DNA of 47,826 bases from Terriglobia bacterium (GTDB lineage Bacteria; Acidobacteriota; Terriglobia; Bryobacterales; Bryobacteraceae), in NCBI GenBank assembly GCA_020073365.1, contig JAIQFL010000040.1, positions 1 through 47,826 of the forward strand, in the 5' to 3' direction. How positions within the stretch are numbered: position 1 is the first letter of the stretch; each line of letters opens with the position of its first letter. Below are positions 33,197-41,122 of this stretch, one piece after another. The notes below the pieces were generated by a model. It had not been told where the DNA came from. It saw only the letters and a list, made by a program, of their open reading frames with translations, and made no database searches. A program made the translations under genes and the position numbers.

Positions 33197-34996
33197 ATGA
33201 CACGCAGACAGGTGTTGTCGATCCTTGGCGCGCTTGCCTCGGCGGAACCACCGGCTCGCGGGCAACAGAATCGCGGCATGGCCTCGCGAGGCGTCGCGGC
33301 CACGCCCAGGGGCACGCCGTCGGGGAGACCGTTCCATGCGCGCTTTGTGAACGTGGCCCAATCGGCGGGCCTGCGGGCGCCGGTCGTTTATGGAGGCATC
33401 GGCCGGACCGACTATATCCTCGAGTCCATGGGGTGTGGCGCCGCGTTTCTGGATTACGACAACGACGGCTGGCTGGACATCATTGTGCTGACCGGCCGCC
33501 GTCTTCAGTCCACGCCGGAAGGCGCCATCATCCGGCTGTACCGGAACAACCGCGACGGCACCTTTTCCGATGTCAGCGAAAAATCCGGACTGGGCCGCAG
33601 CGTATGGGCCACCGGCATCACAGTCGGAGACTACGACAACGATGGCTTCGACGACGTCTTTATCACCTGCTGGGGCCAGAACATTCTCTTTCACAACAAC
33701 GGCAACGGCACTTTCACGGACGTGACGGAGAAGGCCGGCCTTATCCATCCGGGCACCCGCTACGGCACCGGCTGCACGTGGATCGATTACGATCGCGACG
33801 GCAGGCTGGATCTCTTCGTCTCGCACTACAACGTGTTCGAACTGGCCAAGGTTCCACCGCGCGGGAAGGACCCCGGCTGTAACTACAATGGCGTCCCGAT
33901 CTTCTGCGGGCCCGCGGGACTCCCGCAGGAGAGCTGCCGCCTGTACCATAACAACGGAGACGGCGCCTTCAGCGACGTGAGCGTGAAATCCGGAATCGCC
34001 GCTGTCAAGCCCGGATACGCGCTGACGGCGGTAGCCACTGACTTCGACGGCGACGGCTGGCCCGACATTTACGTGGCGTGCGACACGTCGCCGAGTCTGT
34101 TCTTCCGCAACAATCGCGACGGAACGTTCACAGAAGAAGGCCTCGAACGCGGCGTCTCCCTGAGTGAGGACGGCCAGGAGCAGGCGGGAATGGGGCTAGG
34201 CATCGGAGATTTCAACGGCGACGGATACTTGGATATTTTCAAGACGCATTTTCGCGGGGACACGGAGGTCCTCTACCGCAACAACAGCAAAGGCTACTTT
34301 CGCGACATGACGCTGCGCGCTGGTCTGGGTGTGGAGACGCGGTTTGTCGCCTGGGGTGCGGCCATCGTGGACCTCGATAACGACGGCCTTCCCGACATCT
34401 TCTTCTCCACCGGCATGGTCTATCCCGAAGTGGAACAGAAGATTCCCGATGCTCCGTACAAGACGCCTAACGTGGTGTTCCGGAACCTGGGCGGAGAGAA
34501 ATTCGAAGAACTACTGCAGGAGGCGGGCCCCGGCATCGCGGAGGTGCATTCGAGCCGCGGCGCGGCCTTCGGCGACTTCGATAACGATGGCGACGTCGAT
34601 ATCCTGGTGGTCAACGTGAATGAGCCGCCGTCGCTGCTTCGCAACGACGTGAGCGGCCGCGATCATTGGCTCAAGGTGTTGCTGGTGGGGACCGTCTCGA
34701 ATCGCAGCGCCATCGGCGCGCAGGTGGTGGTGTCATACGGTGAGCGGAAGCAGGCACAGGCGGTGTTGGCTCAATCCTCTTATCTCTCCGTCAACGACCG
34801 GAGGCTGCACTTCGGGCTGGGCTCCGCGATCACGGCGAGCGTGGAGATTCGCTGGCCCAACGGCGGGCATGAGAACATCGCTGATGTGGCCGCCGATCGA
34901 CTAGTGGTGATTCGCGAGGGCTCCGGGGTGGTTCGCACGGAGCGCTTTGGGAAGAGCCTGGAACGCGACCATCCGCTCAAGCCGCCATTTTTGTAG
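33197..34996 (+). CDS. CRTAC1-like FG-GAP/ASPIC-UnbV protein
   Basis: A 599-aa exported protein with a twin-arginine-like leader (MTRRQVLSILGALASA). It contains at least seven Ca-binding FG-GAP/VCBS-type motifs: DYDNDGWLDI, DYDNDGFDDV, DYDRDGRLDL, DFDGDGWPDI, DFNGDGYLDI, DLDNDGLPDI and DFDNDGDVDI. These build a beta-propeller like that of integrin alpha chains. The C-terminal ASPIC/UnbV domain is present (NRSAIGAQVVVSYGERKQAQ, SYLSVNDRRLHFGLGS, VEIRWPNGG). Function is unknown; family members are surface or periplasmic and often accompany TPR proteins, as here. Two Cys pairs (residues about 155-240, CNYNG, FCGPAG) could form disulphides. Confidence 0.92.
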   Translation: MTRRQVLSILGALASAEPPARGQQNRGMASRGVAATPRGTPSGRPFHARFVNVAQSAGLRAPVVYGGIGRTDYILESMGCGAAFLDYDNDGWLDIIVLTGRRLQSTPEGAIIRLYRNNRDGTFSDVSEKSGLGRSVWATGITVGDYDNDGFDDVFITCWGQNILFHNNGNGTFTDVTEKAGLIHPGTRYGTGCTWIDYDRDGRLDLFVSHYNVFELAKVPPRGKDPGCNYNGVPIFCGPAGLPQESCRLYHNNGDGAFSDVSVKSGIAAVKPGYALTAVATDFDGDGWPDIYVACDTSPSLFFRNNRDGTFTEEGLERGVSLSEDGQEQAGMGLGIGDFNGDGYLDIFKTHFRGDTEVLYRNNSKGYFRDMTLRAGLGVETRFVAWGAAIVDLDNDGLPDIFFSTGMVYPEVEQKIPDAPYKTPNVVFRNLGGEKFEELLQEAGPGIAEVHSSRGAAFGDFDNDGDVDILVVNVNEPPSLLRNDVSGRDHWLKVLLVGTVSNRSAIGAQVVVSYGERKQAQAVLAQSSYLSVNDRRLHFGLGSAITASVEIRWPNGGHENIADVAADRLVVIREGSGVVRTERFGKSLERDHPLKPPFL

Positions 34997-35000
34997 CGCT

Positions 35001-35012
35001 TTGTATATACAA
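35001..35012. promoter_or_regulatory. Palindromic operator/promoter of the broken brnTA locus
   Basis: ttgtatatacaa is a perfect 12-bp AT-rich palindrome in GC-rich surroundings, 17 nt before the brnT start at 35030. Its centre resembles a -10 box. BrnA-type antitoxins are known to repress their own promoter at palindromes, so this is the likely former operator. Confidence 0.5.
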
Positions 35013-35029
35013 TCTGCACCTATGGCCAT

Positions 35030-35294
35030 GTGCTCACCTCGGGGTTCGAGTGGGACGGCGACAATATCCTCCATATCCAGAAGCACGACTTCACTCCAGA
35101 CGAAGTCGAGGAGGTCTTTGCCGGTGGCCACAAGGTCAGGCGAACCCGCCAGAAGCGATACATTGCCCTCGGCGAAACGTTCGATGGTTGCTTGACTTTC
35201 GTAGTCTTTCGTCGTTTTGCCCGGAGGACTGATCCGGGTGATCACGGCTCGGGACATGGACCAGAGTGAGCGGCGGCTGTTCCGCCGCAAGTAG
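35030..35294 (+). pseudogene. brnT: BrnT-family (DUF497) toxin, frameshifted
   Basis: BrnT is a RelE-fold ribonuclease toxin. The first 61 codons match it: FEWDGDNILHIQKHDFTPDE followed by VEEVF, then RYIALGETFDGCLTFVVF. The frame then shifts. In the third frame the expected C-terminus continues as VVLPGGLIRVITARDMDQSE and RRLFRRK, stopping at 35292-35294. One extra T in the ttt run at 35207-35209 explains the break; removing it joins both halves. The start is GTG 35030. As it stands the product would lose the IRVITARDM segment that forms part of the active site, so it should be inactive. The partner antitoxin is also truncated. Confidence 0.75.
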
Positions 35295-35303
35295 GTGGAT
35301 TAT

Positions 35304-35363
35304 ATGAAGAAAAAACTCCCTGCAGCAGACGCACCGCTTCCGAGGTTCCGCTCGGACAAAGAA
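35304..35363 (+). pseudogene. brnA: BrnA/CopG-type antitoxin, first 20 codons only
   Basis: ATG 35304 opens a frame reading MKKKLPAADAPLPRFRSDKE, the usual beginning of antitoxins paired with BrnT. From about 35364 the sequence is instead the minus-strand 3' end of a phage tail gene, so the DNA-binding domain is gone. The break marks one end of the phage segment. Confidence 0.6.
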
Positions 35364-36807
35364 CCAGTCCCCATCGGCCGCGGGGTCCGCGCCCAGGACC
35401 TGGCGGATGCTGTAGGTAGGCTGATTGGGCCAGCCGTGCTGCGCTTGGCCGTCGAGCGTGCTGCGGACGAAGACGGCGCCGGTGCTGCCCATGGCGACCG
35501 GATTCCCGTTTAGGTCTTCGTAGTGCGCGGCGGTGTAGGAGATGAGCGGTCCTTCGCCCACGATCCCAGGGCCTCGTAGAAATCGCTCTCGTCGCGGCCC
35601 GCCGCCACCTTGCAGTTCACCGGCATTTCGCTGTCGGTGTAAATCTCCGGAATGACTTGGTCGTAAATGGAATCGGCGACCAGCGACACGCTGGTGATGC
35701 TCGACCGCCCGAATCCGAAGACGCCCGTGGAGTTGTCCTTGATGGTCACGCCCTGCGGCTCCGCGACCACCGCGCCGTAATACCGCTTCATGCCGTGCGC
35801 CAGGCAGCCGTTGGCGGTGTCGTATCCCTTGTCGCATTTGCTGGCGTCGGCAGACGGAAAGTGGACCAGATCGAGCGCGCCCGCCGCCGAGTACGGGCAC
35901 GCCCCGACGTTGAACGCTTTCCAGCACGAGCGCGACACCTTCCGAGTCGGGTAGGGGAGATTCAGTTCGTACAGGCCGTCGGCGGCGGTGACCTTGAATT
36001 CGCGCCGGAATCGAACTGCCAGTTGATGATGTCGCCCTTCCACAGGTCCAGCTTGATCTGCTGCCCGACGTGGTAGAGTGAGAACTCGATGGTCGCGCGG
36101 AATAGGTCCACATCGTTCGCCAGGTCGCGCATCACGCGGTCGGCGTTGCCGAAGGTGAACGTGGCGTCGTCGGCCTCGTTCCCCATGCCCTGCGAGATGC
36201 CATCGAAGTCCACCAGTCGCGGCAGGTACAACTGCGCACCGATGGTGCAGCGTCGGTCGGAGAGATAGATGGCGGGGTAGCCACTCTGGAGAGGCTGGAT
36301 CTTGATGAGCGGAATCATCTGCTGCACCTGCGACAGCAGAGCGTCCTGTAGTGCCTGTGGCGGGAACCGCGTCACCGTCGAGGAGAGCGGGTAAGTGGGA
36401 TTTGATGCCGAGATCTCGATGAGCGTAACGCCGAGGCTGCAGGCGTGGTCCGCGAGCATCTCCCAGGACAGAGGCTCGTTGGCGAAACGGCAGGTGTAGG
36501 CTGTGGTGCCGTTGCCGTCGTCGTTGGGGGCGTTGTAGGTGAACGCGCCGTAGGGACCGTACTTCGACTCCCAGAAGTCGCGGAGCGCGCGGCGGTCAGC
36601 GTCGCGCAGGAAGGCGCGCCGCACGGTGAAGCGTTTCGCGCCCGCGCCCAACAGGAAGCGCTGCTCGATCTTGGCGTTGCCGCTCCCAAACTGGTGGATC
36701 GCCACGTCCGGATGACTCGACCGCCCGAAGGGGTAGTCCGCAACGATAGGGAACGTGCCGGAAACGGCGATCTCCGGGACCGTGATGTTGCCGAGGGAAT
36801 CGGGCAT
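35364..36807 (-). pseudogene. Phage minor tail-like protein, two frameshifts
   Basis: The N-terminal ~268 residues (MPDSLGNITVPEIAVSGTFP) include FRKxx-like phage tail sequence RDFWESKYGPYGAFTYNAPN, typical of DUF2460/minor tail proteins. At about 36000 one lost base (gcgaattc for gcggaattc) moves the frame to FKVTAADGLYELNLPYPTRK. At about 35560 a second lost base moves it to GIVGEGPLISYTAAHYEDLN, which continues to the junction. The middle part carries four Cys (SCWKAF, ACPYSA, KCDKGY, GCLAHG), spaced like the metal/Fe-S cluster of lambda-type tail tip protein L. It should assemble at the tail tip, but it is not translatable as one chain. It lies 18 nt downstream of the fibre pseudogene. 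Confidence 0.68.
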
Positions 36808-36825
36808 TAGGAAACGTCCGCGCGC

Positions 36826-37830
36826 CTAGAAGTAGTTGTGAAACGCGATCATCGGCGGCGCCCCCGACCCCATACTGGGCCAAGTCGCCGCAGAGATATT
36901 GACTACCGGTGCTATGCTCGATCCGCTTCCTGTGCTACCTGCGATGCTGCCGATAATCGACACGGGGCGAACGCCGTTACCGGCGCTTCCGTCAAACACT
37001 CCTTGCACATATGCGCTCGTGTAGATGTTCGATATTGCCAGCGTCGTGGAATCCGAGTCGAAGCAGAGCCAGTATGATCCGGCTGGCAGCGTGGCGACCC
37101 CGCCCGACACCGCACTGCCGCTACTCACCGGGAAGCCAACACCTTGCGCGGCGGAAATAACGAAGGGGAACCCTGTACCCATGGTTCGCGCCGCCAGCCC
37201 CGAAATAGGCCGTTCCAGCGGAACTGTAGCCGATCCCGTACGGGTAATACGACCCCTTTTGGCCAGCATTAACGGCTGCTGTGTTGACCGGTCCGCCAGC
37301 GAAGTACACATCCCCGCCCACTCACCCGAAGCCTTTGGCCCCCATAGGCAATGGGTGTCCGTGCGCAGGAAGAAATCCCCGTCGACCCCCTGCCCCGAAC
37401 TGGGCCCGGACGTCCCGCTCAGCACCGTGTTACCGTTGCTGCCGTTCGCCCCAGCAGCCCCCGTAGCGCCCGCAGTTCCCGCCGGCGCCTGTCGCGCCCG
37501 CTGCCCCTGTCGGCCCAATCGGCGAAGTACACGTTCCGAGCCACGCACCCGAGGCTTTCGGTCCATACAGGCAGGTGCTCGTGTTGTTCAAGTAGAAGTC
37601 GCCGTCGCCTCCGGTCCCCAGTCCCGGAGCACCGGCCCCGTTCAAGATAGTCTTCCCGTCCGCGCCCGTCGCGCCCTGTGGCCCCGTGGCTCCGACGTTT
37701 CCCTGTGGACCTTGCAGGCCGGTAGCTCCGGTGGCACCAGGATTCTCCTGAGCGCCCGTTGCCCCGACGTTTCCCTGTGGCCCCGTTGCACCTTGCGGTC
37801 TCCGTGTGGGCCGGCGGTGGATCATCACGC
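36826..37830 (-). pseudogene. Collagen-like phage tail fibre, frameshifted
   Basis: The 5' part encodes about 17 Gly-X-Y triplets (GPQGNVGATGAQENPGATGA and onward), a collagen-like trimeric stalk. Two copies of a DGDFYLN...CLYGPKASGAW module follow (second: DGDFFLRTDTHCLWGPKASG). The distal part ends in a head region (LPAGSYWLCFDSDSTTLAIS). Reading requires at least three frame changes: after GATGA near 37460, after CTSLA near 37300, and again near 37190. Such fibres recognise the host surface and are common in soil phages and in Bacillus-like surface proteins. There is no intact start, so I give the approximate beginning of the repeat. Confidence 0.65.
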
Positions 37831-37924
37831 GACACGCGTATGCAGAATGGGAACGCACGTGCGGAACGCGATCTGCCGTAACTTCCCTCGACTTCACGCA
37901 GACACAGAGTTAGGGTGCAGACAG

Positions 37925-39136
37925 ATGTCGGTCCACAAACGCAAAGAATACCGCTCGGGGACCATCTGGTACTACGCGTTCGACGCTCCCGGCTCCACAC
38001 GGCAGAACCGCCGCCGCGTGAAGGAGTCGGGCTTCGCCACAAAACAGGAAGCGATCGACGCCGAGGCTGCGCGCCGCACCGAGGAGCAGAAGAAGTACGA
38101 GATGGCAAAGGCCGGCGTCGGCATCACCGCCGAAGTGCCGAAGACGCTGGCCATGCTGCTGGAGGAGTTTTTCCGCCAGCATGCCGATGAAAAGCTGGCG
38201 CCCAAGACGATCGAGCGATACCATGAGCAGGCGGCCTGCCTGGGGCCTGAACTGCTCGCGATGCCCCTGGCCGAGATCACCCCACTGCAGCTCAGCGGCG
38301 AGTGGACTCGGTTACTGAGGTCCGGTGGCCACCACCGGCGCACGAAGAAAGCACGGCCGCTGAGCGCGAAGACCGTCCGCAACATTGCTGGCGTGCTCTC
38401 ATCTGCTTTCAGCCGGGCGATCCGATGGGGACTGGTCACCATGAACCCGGTAACCAACAGCGAGCCGCCGGTGCCGAGAAAGCGTATCAACATGGCGCTG
38501 CTCCCATCCGAACAGTCGGTCCTGATCGAATCGGCAACTGGACCGTTGGGCCTCCCAATGTTTCTGGATATGTCCGCGGCGACCGGTGCGCGCCGTGGCG
38601 AGGTCCTGGCCTTGCGCTGGTCTGACGTCCAGAACGGCTATGCCACCATCGAGCGGTTACTCTCACAGACCAACCAGGGTCTGGAGTTTAAGGGTACCAA
38701 GACGGAGCGGCCGCGCCGTGTGGAGTTGCCACCATCGGCCCTTGCACGCCTTGAGAACCACCGGAAGCGACAGGATGAACTCCGACGCCAGTTCGGACCC
38801 GACTACCGCGCCGACCTCGATTTGATCTTTGCGAACCCCGATGGTACGCCGCTGAAGCCCGATTCGATTTCCGCAACGGTGTCCATTCTCTGCCGGCGCC
38901 TGGGTCTGCCCAAGGGCGCCAGCCTCCACACGCTGCGCCATAGTCATGCATCGGTCCTGCTGGCGAACGGTGTGGATCTGGCGACCGTGTCCGCGCGCCT
39001 GGGCCACTCATCTGTCCGCGTGACGGCCGACATCTACTCCCACGCGCTTCGCGGGCGTGACCGCGAGGCCGCCTGCCGGTGGGACGAGTTGATGGGCCGC
39101 ACCGCATCCGAGGGTCAGCCCAAACCGGTAAACTAA
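37925..39136 (+). CDS. Phage-type tyrosine integrase
   Basis: A 403-aa site-specific integrase. An AP2-like arm domain (residues 1-60, KEYRSGTIWYYAFDAPGSTR) is followed by a SAM-like core-binding domain (about 75-170) and a complete catalytic domain. That domain has Arg in SAATGARRGEVLALRW (about 222-237), Lys in GTKTERPRRV, HTLRHSHAS (about 338-346), LGHSS and the Tyr nucleophile in TADIYSH (about 373). All catalytic residues are present, so it may be functional. The frame is open far upstream (to 37025), but that stretch overlaps the fibre gene; ATG 37925 is the natural start. It points away from the tail genes, the usual layout at a prophage end. Confidence 0.92.
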   Translation: MSVHKRKEYRSGTIWYYAFDAPGSTRQNRRRVKESGFATKQEAIDAEAARRTEEQKKYEMAKAGVGITAEVPKTLAMLLEEFFRQHADEKLAPKTIERYHEQAACLGPELLAMPLAEITPLQLSGEWTRLLRSGGHHRRTKKARPLSAKTVRNIAGVLSSAFSRAIRWGLVTMNPVTNSEPPVPRKRINMALLPSEQSVLIESATGPLGLPMFLDMSAATGARRGEVLALRWSDVQNGYATIERLLSQTNQGLEFKGTKTERPRRVELPPSALARLENHRKRQDELRRQFGPDYRADLDLIFANPDGTPLKPDSISATVSILCRRLGLPKGASLHTLRHSHASVLLANGVDLATVSARLGHSSVRVTADIYSHALRGRDREAACRWDELMGRTASEGQPKPVN

Positions 39137-39170
39137 GGCTTCCTGGGCTGGACCAGGAGCGAGGTGGCCC

Positions 39171-39430
39171 ATGGCGCGCAGACTCAAAACACTCCCTATC
39201 TTTATCGCACCGGAGGCGAAGCGCCCGATGCGGCCGGAAGAAGAAGTCCTCGGCCGAAATCTGGCTTCGGCGTACATCGCAACCCAGCACGGCGTCGGCA
39301 TAGACTATGCGCGACAGAAACACCTCACGAACCGGTCGGCGAGTTCTGGATCTCTCTGGCGCGCATGGTCATGGAGCATTTCGCACAGCATCCTGGACTG
39401 CCCCCACGCACTCCGCCGACGGTCCAGTGA
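39171..39430 (+). pseudogene. Small hypothetical gene broken by a one-base deletion
   Basis: ATG 39171 opens MARRLKTLPIFIAPEAKRPM followed by RPEEEVLGRNLASAYIATQHG and YARQKHLT. From about 39325 the natural continuation (EPVGEFWISLARMVMEHFAQ followed by HPGLPPRTPPTVQ) is found one frame away and stops at 39430. Loss of one base near 39325 would explain this. Both halves have plausible protein-like composition; I do not recognise the family. It starts 35 nt after the integrase. Confidence 0.45.
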
Positions 39431-39749
39431 CGCCAGCCCGGCGGACCCTTCCACGGAAGACTCGGGGAAGTGAGCTATTTGCAAGTAGGCGCGATCCGCC
39501 GGAAGATGGTCGGAGCCGTCCCAGAACGCCGTATCTGGACCCCGAGCGGAACACGTCCGAGATGGCGACTCCGCAACTGCAGTGAACGGCGTTTATCAGG
39601 ACCGATCTGGGCTTCTGGGCTCGGTTCCACGGATCCACGGCCGCAAGCCGACTTGAACGAATCCGCGGGGCGGCGGACGCTTCGCGTGCCCGTGGGGTAG
39701 TGGCGCCGATACACTGATGGCGGTATTCTCGGGTCACAAGGAGGTCCCT
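39431..39749 (+). other. Gene-poor stretch before the IS91-type unit
   Basis: No gene is supported in these 319 nt. AAGGAGG at 39738-39744 is the ribosome-binding site of the following recombinase. The left end of the IS91-type unit should lie here, but I could not identify its terminal sequence. Confidence 0.4.
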
Positions 39750-40640
39750 GTGACCCGTCTACGCAAAACGATGATCGAGGAACTCGAGCGTCGCAATTAC
39801 TCTCAGAGTACAACACGAACGTACATTCACACTGTCGAAGACTTCGCGCTGTACTTTGATCGCCCACCAGATCAACTGGGCCCGGAGCACATCCGGGAGT
39901 ACCAGGCGCAACTATTCACCAAGCGGAAACTGGCACCGAACACAGTGACGCAGAGGCTTGCCGCCCTGCGCTTTTTCTTCATCCAGACGCTCCACAAGCC
40001 GTGGAGCGTGGCCGAGACGCCCTATCCGAAGAAGGTCTTTACCCTTCCGGAAATACTGAGCCCAGAGGAAGTGGCTCGCCTGATCGAGGGGGCTCTCACT
40101 CTGTACCATCGCGTTGTGTTGATGAGGCTCTACGGCACAGGAGTGCGCCGAGCGGAGTTGACGCACCTCCAGATCCCCGACATCGACAGCCAGCGCATGG
40201 TAGTCCACGTGCGAGGGGGCAAGGGCCGCAAAGACCGGGATGTCATGCTCAGCCCCACGCTGCTGGAGGCTCTGCGCGAGCACTTCCGCAGCCTGCGGCA
40301 AAGGCCCGTCGTATGGCTGTTCCCAGGCAATCGTTGGCACACCGGGGATGAACCGATCGATACCAAGGTAGTCTGGCAGGCATGTAAAGCGGCTGCCCGG
40401 CGGGCCGGCATCCAAAAAGACGTTCACCCGCACACTTTACGGCACTGCTTCGCCACTCATCTGCTGGAAGCAGGCGCGGACCTGCGCACCATTCAGGTAC
40501 TTTTGGGGCATCGCGATCTGGAAGAGACCACCATCTATCTTCACCTTTCCCAGCGTCATCTCAACGCCACCGCAAGTCCCCTGGATTCGCGCAACCTGTC
40601 GCCGACGCGGCCGAAAAACGACCCGCTTCGGAACGTATAA
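39750..40640 (+). CDS. XerD-like tyrosine recombinase of IS91-type unit
   Basis: A 296-aa recombinase with an N-terminal SAM-like core-binding domain (residues 1-95, RNYSQSTTRTYIHTVEDFAL) and an intact catalytic domain: Arg in LYGTGVRRAEL, Lys in VRGGKGRKDRDV, HPHTLRHCFATHLLEAGADL, LGHRDLEET and Tyr in TIYLHLS. The frame is open to 39717, but AAGGAGG at 39738-39744 places the start at GTG 39750. Its stop abuts the ATG of the transposase gene, so the two are translationally coupled. Possible role: resolving or targeting events during rolling-circle-like transposition; unproven in this family. Confidence 0.92.
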   Translation: MTRLRKTMIEELERRNYSQSTTRTYIHTVEDFALYFDRPPDQLGPEHIREYQAQLFTKRKLAPNTVTQRLAALRFFFIQTLHKPWSVAETPYPKKVFTLPEILSPEEVARLIEGALTLYHRVVLMRLYGTGVRRAELTHLQIPDIDSQRMVVHVRGGKGRKDRDVMLSPTLLEALREHFRSLRQRPVVWLFPGNRWHTGDEPIDTKVVWQACKAAARRAGIQKDVHPHTLRHCFATHLLEAGADLRTIQVLLGHRDLEETTIYLHLSQRHLNATASPLDSRNLSPTRPKNDPLRNV

Positions 40641-41122
40641 ATGAACCGGCCGCCACTGGAGGTGGCCGATTTAGTCCGTGCCGCGGGAGAGAAATTCATC
40701 GAGCACAGCCGCCAGTGGCTTACGTGGGCGCATGTGAAGGTGCTCCGCGCGATCGAGCGTTGCCGCACAGCCGCCCTCGGCGGCCATCTTGATGAATGTT
40801 CCCGCTGCGGGCATCGCGTCATCTCGTATAACTCGTGTCGCAATCGGCATTGTCCGAAGTGTCAGGCCAACGCGCGCAACCGCTGGCTGGAAGCACGCAG
40901 CCGGGAACTACTTCCTACCCCCTACGTGCACATGGTCTTTACTCTTCCGCATGAGTTGGCACCACTGGCCCTACAAAATAAGAAGTTGGTTTACGGTCTC
41001 CTGTTCCGAACCAGTGCGGAGACGCTCCTGGAGATCGCCCGTGACCCCAAGCATCTCGGCGCGGAAATCGGCTTCTTCAGCGTGCTTCACACCTGGAACC
41101 AGAAGCTGGAACAGAACCCTCA
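40641..41122 (+). pseudogene. IS91-family transposase, N-terminal part (interrupted)
   Basis: This is the first 160 residues of a Y1/Y2 HUH-type transposase: a zinc-binding domain (CSRCGHRVISYNSCRNRHCP followed by KCQ) and the start of the catalytic domain (PTPYVHMVFTLPHEL, FFSVLHTWNQKLEQNPH). It stops a codon or two after NPH because a foreign element begins. The missing continuation, VHCVVPAGGL and onward, is found 2.6 kb away at 43742. In intact relatives NPH and VHC are contiguous (HPHVHCVVPAGGLS). The HUH motif region (HVHCVV) lies exactly at the break, so the transposase is inactive. Confidence 0.88.

Larger units (their letters stand above)
35364..39136. mobile_element. Decayed prophage segment with intact integrase
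   Basis: This segment holds a phage tail protein and a collagen-like tail fibre on the minus strand, both with several frame breaks, followed by an intact tyrosine integrase on the plus strand. The left edge cuts a brnA antitoxin gene. No capsid, terminase or lysis genes are visible, so it is a remnant. Exact ends and attachment sites were not found. Confidence 0.65.

Noticed and set aside
37660-37830. Regular short repeats that could suggest CRISPR
   Set aside because: The 9-nt periodicity codes Gly-X-Y triplets on the minus strand; there are no 24-40-nt repeats with unique spacers.
37025-37924. 300-residue N-terminal extension of the integrase
   Set aside because: It overlaps the fibre pseudogene on the other strand and has no domain. 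The integrase arm domain starts right at ATG 37925.
39475-39867. 130-codon minus-strand frame before the XerD-like gene
   Set aside because: Half of it is antisense to the recombinase, and the remainder has no recognisable pattern.
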